A stretch of 64,000 nucleotides of DNA from Erythroxylum novogranatense (lineage: Eukaryota; Streptophyta; Magnoliopsida; Malpighiales; Erythroxylaceae): NCBI GenBank assembly GCA_029891385.1, contig CM057235.1:19833120-19897119 (forward strand). Reading direction: 5' to 3'. Each line of letters begins with the position of its first letter. The stretch's first letter is position 1. Shown here in pieces: positions 63,345-64,000 of this stretch. Position numbers and translations under genes: made by a program. A model generated the notes under the pieces. It ran no database searches. It was not told the origin of the DNA and saw only the letters and a list, made by a program, of their open reading frames with translations.

Positions 63345-64000
63345 TCATTTTGATCCTTCGGAGGGAACGGAAGGGCCAGCAGCCGGATTGGCGGGAGAAT
63401 GGCCAACAGACGGATCGGCAGGAGAAGACAATGGAGAGACATCCTCTTCATCGGAACTCAGGTCCAACGCCTCATCCGGCTGGACCTCTCTTTCCTCCTT
63501 AACTATCTCCATTACTTCCTCCAGAGAAAGGCCGAAAGCGGTGGGAAGCATTGGCTTGGCATAATCTTCGAACGAAGGACCAACCGACTCGTCAGGGATG
63601 CAAATGTCATGGCAATTCTTCAGGATCGAAAGGACTAAGTCACAAGCGAAATCTAAGCACTCTCCCTGTAAGAACCGCCTTTTCCATCGTTTGATCGCCT
63701 CAGCTCTCTGCTTTTTTACGGAGCCTTGCAACTCCTTCAGCCTATCCTCGACCCTCAATTTATCCCTCACCGCTTCATGACAGTCCTGGAGGAATTTTGA
63801 TCGAAGCTCCTGCTCCGTCTCCATGTTCCTCTTCAAGTCCTTACACTCCTTGGCCAAGTCCTTACATTCCTTGGCCAACCCATCCTTCGCCGCAATCACC
63901 CTGCTCTGTTCCTCCTTCCCCGTAGCAAGTTGAGCTTTCAAAACGCTCCTCTCCTCCCAAAATTTCTTCTCCTCCTCCAAGGAAGAGAGTTGAGCCCAGG
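63345..64000 (-). CDS. Coiled-coil, gag-like protein, C-terminal part (runs off the window)
   Basis: The frame is open from the right edge (WAQLSSLEEEKKFWEER) to a stop at 63347-63345. About 130 residues form a charged coiled coil with the repeat AKECKDL. A conserved-looking segment follows (GECLDFACDLVLSILKNCHD) and then an acidic, Ser/Pro-rich tail (SSDEEDVSPLSSPADPS). Proteins of this make-up are common as ORF1 of Tat/Ogre-like Ty3 retrotransposons and their non-autonomous relatives. The neighbouring 82-bp array fits such an element. I cannot name the family, and a host gene is not excluded. The first ATG in view is at 63980, but the true start is probably outside. Confidence 0.5.
   Translation of the reverse strand, partial: WAQLSSLEEEKKFWEERSVLKAQLATGKEEQSRVIAAKDGLAKECKDLAKECKDLKRNMETEQELRSKFLQDCHEAVRDKLRVEDRLKELQGSVKKQRAEAIKRWKRRFLQGECLDFACDLVLSILKNCHDICIPDESVGPSFEDYAKPMLPTAFGLSLEEVMEIVKEEREVQPDEALDLSSDEEDVSPLSSPADPSVGHSPANPAAGPSVPSEGSK

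Overview
This is a stretch of nuclear DNA from a flowering plant, most likely a eudicot. The evidence is spliced genes with plant-type introns, two SBT5-type subtilases, a SAC3-family pseudogene, large Ty3-type LTR retrotransposon derivatives with initiator-tRNA-Met primer sites, an Au-like SINE, a decayed copia gag, a LINE remnant and an endogenous pararetrovirus. I could not fix the species.

Layout. 1-3.6 kb: the 5' end of an RRM gene (minus strand, At4g12640/FPA-related) with no recognisable downstream exons. 4.4-5.2 kb: a non-autonomous Mutator-like element with 9-bp target duplications. 7.1-27.5 kb: one nested retrotransposon complex. The outer element is a 20.4-kb minus-strand LARD-like element (LTRs about 4 kb, PBS, PPT, ATCAT duplication) with no recognisable gag or pol. 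A 2.9-kb solo LTR (CACTT duplication) sits in its left LTR. A 5.4-kb insertion (TATCA duplication) sits in its internal region and has both outer ends in inverted orientation. 27.6-28.7 kb: broken copia gag. 29.7-35.5 kb: a degenerate caulimovirid (endogenous pararetrovirus) on the minus strand. Its domain order is capsid, movement, two protease-like domains, RT, RNase H, then a candidate transactivator.

35.6-42.1 kb and 51.5-57.9 kb: a segmental duplication. Each copy holds an 11-exon subtilase gene of the same predicted length (770 residues, splice junctions worked out by hand). Promoter and exons 1-4 are almost identical between the copies, while the rest has diverged, which suggests gene conversion. 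Copy 1 carries a GC-AG intron and an intronic MITE that copy 2 lacks. Between the copies lie an 88-bp tandem repeat at the duplication edge, a SINE, a copia-type LTR and a SAC3C-like pseudogene. 58.5-64 kb: a LINE remnant, another Ty3-type LTR, an 82-bp tandem array and the end of a coiled-coil, gag-like reading frame that runs off the window.

The only genes that look intact are the two subtilases, which are probably secreted proteases. The RRM gene is partial. The rest is mobile DNA and its remains. Family assignments come from reading motifs by eye; no database search was run.
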